From: Candidatus Woesearchaeota archaeon
Lineage (GTDB): Archaea > Nanobdellota > Nanobdellia > Woesearchaeales > UBA10107
Length of the DNA stretch: 5,919 nucleotides
Direction of reading: 5' to 3'
Assembly (NCBI GenBank): GCA_013331965.1
Contig: DUFL01000053.1
Coordinates: forward strand, 188 to 6,106
In this document: positions 4,897 through 5,919 of the stretch, piece by piece
Layout of the letters: each line of letters opens with the position of its first letter
How positions within the stretch are numbered: position 1 is the stretch's first letter
The notes under the pieces: model-generated
What the model was told of the DNA's origin: nothing
Databases searched by the model: none
What the model saw: the letters and a program-made list of their open reading frames with translations, nothing else
Position numbers and translations under genes: made by a program

Positions 4897-5919
4897 ATGG
4901 AAACAGAAGTATTAATAAATGAAGATAATCTTATGTTAGACAACGTGGAAGAGATTGAACAGCCAAAAGAAAAGACAAAGAAAAAATCCAAAGATGATTT
5001 AAGCATAGAAGATCTTCCAGGAGTCGGAGCAGCTACCGCTGAAAAATTAAGATCAGTCGGTTATGATAATCCGATGGCGATTGCAGTTGCAACACCCGGC
5101 GAATTAATCAATGCATCGGGAGTTTCTGAAGCTGTTGCAAGAAAGATGATAAATTCTGCAAGGGACATGCTTGAAATGGGGTTTGAAACCGGCAATGAAG
5201 TGCTTAAAAGAAGAGAGAAGGTTGTTAAGATAACAACTGGAACCAAAGCATTTGATGCTTTGCTTAACGGTGGATTTGAAACAGGAGCAATCACAGAATG
5301 TTTTGGTGAATTCGGCTCAGGAAAAACCCAGGTCGGCCATGTTTTAGCGGTAAACACAATTAAAGCATACCCGAAGTCAACAATAATATATGTTGATACT
5401 GAAAATACTTTCAGGCCTGAGAGAATAATTCAACTAGCTAATGGAGTCGGCTTAGACCCAGTCAAGGTTCTAAAGCAGATAAGAGTTGCAAAAGCATACA
5501 ACTCAGACCATCAGATGCTTCTGATTGAAAAAATTCCAGAACTTGTTAAAGAAGAAGGGCTTGATTTGAAATTAGTCGTGGTTGATTCATTGACTGCACA
5601 TTTCAGAGCCGAGTATATCGGAAGAGGGACTTTGGCAGACAGGCAGCAGAAGCTGAACAAGCATATGCACGCTTTGTCTAAACTAGCGGACATGTATAAC
5701 GCATGTGTTTATGTAACAAATCAAGTCATGTCCAAGCCAGACCAATTCTTCGGAGATCCTACTGTGTCCATCGGCGGGCATATAGTCGGACATGCTTCAA
5801 CATTCAGAATCTATCTGAGAAAAGGCAGGAAAGGAACAAGAGTTGCAAAACTCATTGATGCGCCGAATCTGCCAGACAGCGAGTGTGGTTTCTCGGTAGA
5901 AGAGTCCGGTATGAAGGAC
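4897..5919 (+). CDS. radA: DNA repair and recombination protein RadA (3' end cut by the window)
   Basis: RadA is the archaeal RecA/Rad51 strand-exchange ATPase. The 341 codons seen contain a 34-residue charged N-terminal extension, a helix-hairpin-helix DNA-binding domain (about 35-93, with LPGVGAATAEKL), the linker, and the RecA core. Walker A is GEFGSGKT (137-144). YVDTENTFRPER (165-176) matches the conserved strand and catalytic-glutamate region, and LVVVDS (226-231) is Walker B. AHFRAEYIGRGTLADRQQKLNKH contains the L1-region signature, and TNQVMSKPDQFFGDP...GGHIVGHAST is the L2 region. The tail IDAPNLPDSECGFSVEESGMKD shows that only a few residues are missing. The linker polymerisation motif reads FETG (96-99), where relatives usually have F-x-x-A. 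The gap after the first core helix (AYPKS) is shorter than in Pyrococcus RadA. It is probably co-transcribed with the 88-aa gene. Confidence 0.97.
   Translation, partial: METEVLINEDNLMLDNVEEIEQPKEKTKKKSKDDLSIEDLPGVGAATAEKLRSVGYDNPMAIAVATPGELINASGVSEAVARKMINSARDMLEMGFETGNEVLKRREKVVKITTGTKAFDALLNGGFETGAITECFGEFGSGKTQVGHVLAVNTIKAYPKSTIIYVDTENTFRPERIIQLANGVGLDPVKVLKQIRVAKAYNSDHQMLLIEKIPELVKEEGLDLKLVVVDSLTAHFRAEYIGRGTLADRQQKLNKHMHALSKLADMYNACVYVTNQVMSKPDQFFGDPTVSIGGHIVGHASTFRIYLRKGRKGTRVAKLIDAPNLPDSECGFSVEESGMKD

Overview
The window looks like part of a chromosome of a DPANN-type archaeon (Woesearchaeota/Pacearchaeota-like). It carries an archaeal RadA recombinase, a single-chain euryarchaeal-type RPA with a zinc-binding OB fold, TATA/BRE-like promoters, and AT-rich genes that still use Shine-Dalgarno sites. 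The phylum is inferred from gene style and not proven. All recognisable genes are on the + strand.

Bases 1-2501 are a cell-surface module. The 3' end of a probable secreted or membrane-anchored protein gene overlaps by 4 bp (ATGA) a 718-aa membrane-anchored protein. That protein has an intact LytM/M23 metallopeptidase domain with a cysteine-rich insertion, followed by two fibronectin-III-like domains. Bases 2502-2802 are noncoding. They hold an AT-rich hairpin, a 127-bp element with perfect 14-bp terminal inverted repeats flanked by a 5-bp direct repeat (MITE-like, or a structured RNA), and the promoter of the next gene.

Bases 2803-4241 are a two-gene unit: RPA, and 2 bp later a small YdjM/DUF457-type membrane metal-dependent hydrolase. 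Bases 4242-4589 are a second noncoding stretch with two GC palindromes, a good TATA box and about 220 nt of probable transcribed leader. This leader folds into at least three local hairpins, including one with a GAAA tetraloop. It carries a 15-bp direct repeat whose ACTCC core is complementary to the downstream ribosome binding site, and a last hairpin that covers that site. I regard it as a candidate undescribed cis-regulatory RNA or small RNA.

Bases 4590-5919 are a recombination unit: an 88-aa conserved-looking small protein that I suspect is a ssDNA-binding-type accessory, a short intercistronic palindrome, then radA, cut by the window edge only a few codons before its expected end. Single-strand binding (RPA, possibly the 88-aa protein) and strand exchange (RadA) are therefore clustered, with the RadA unit possibly controlled by its leader.
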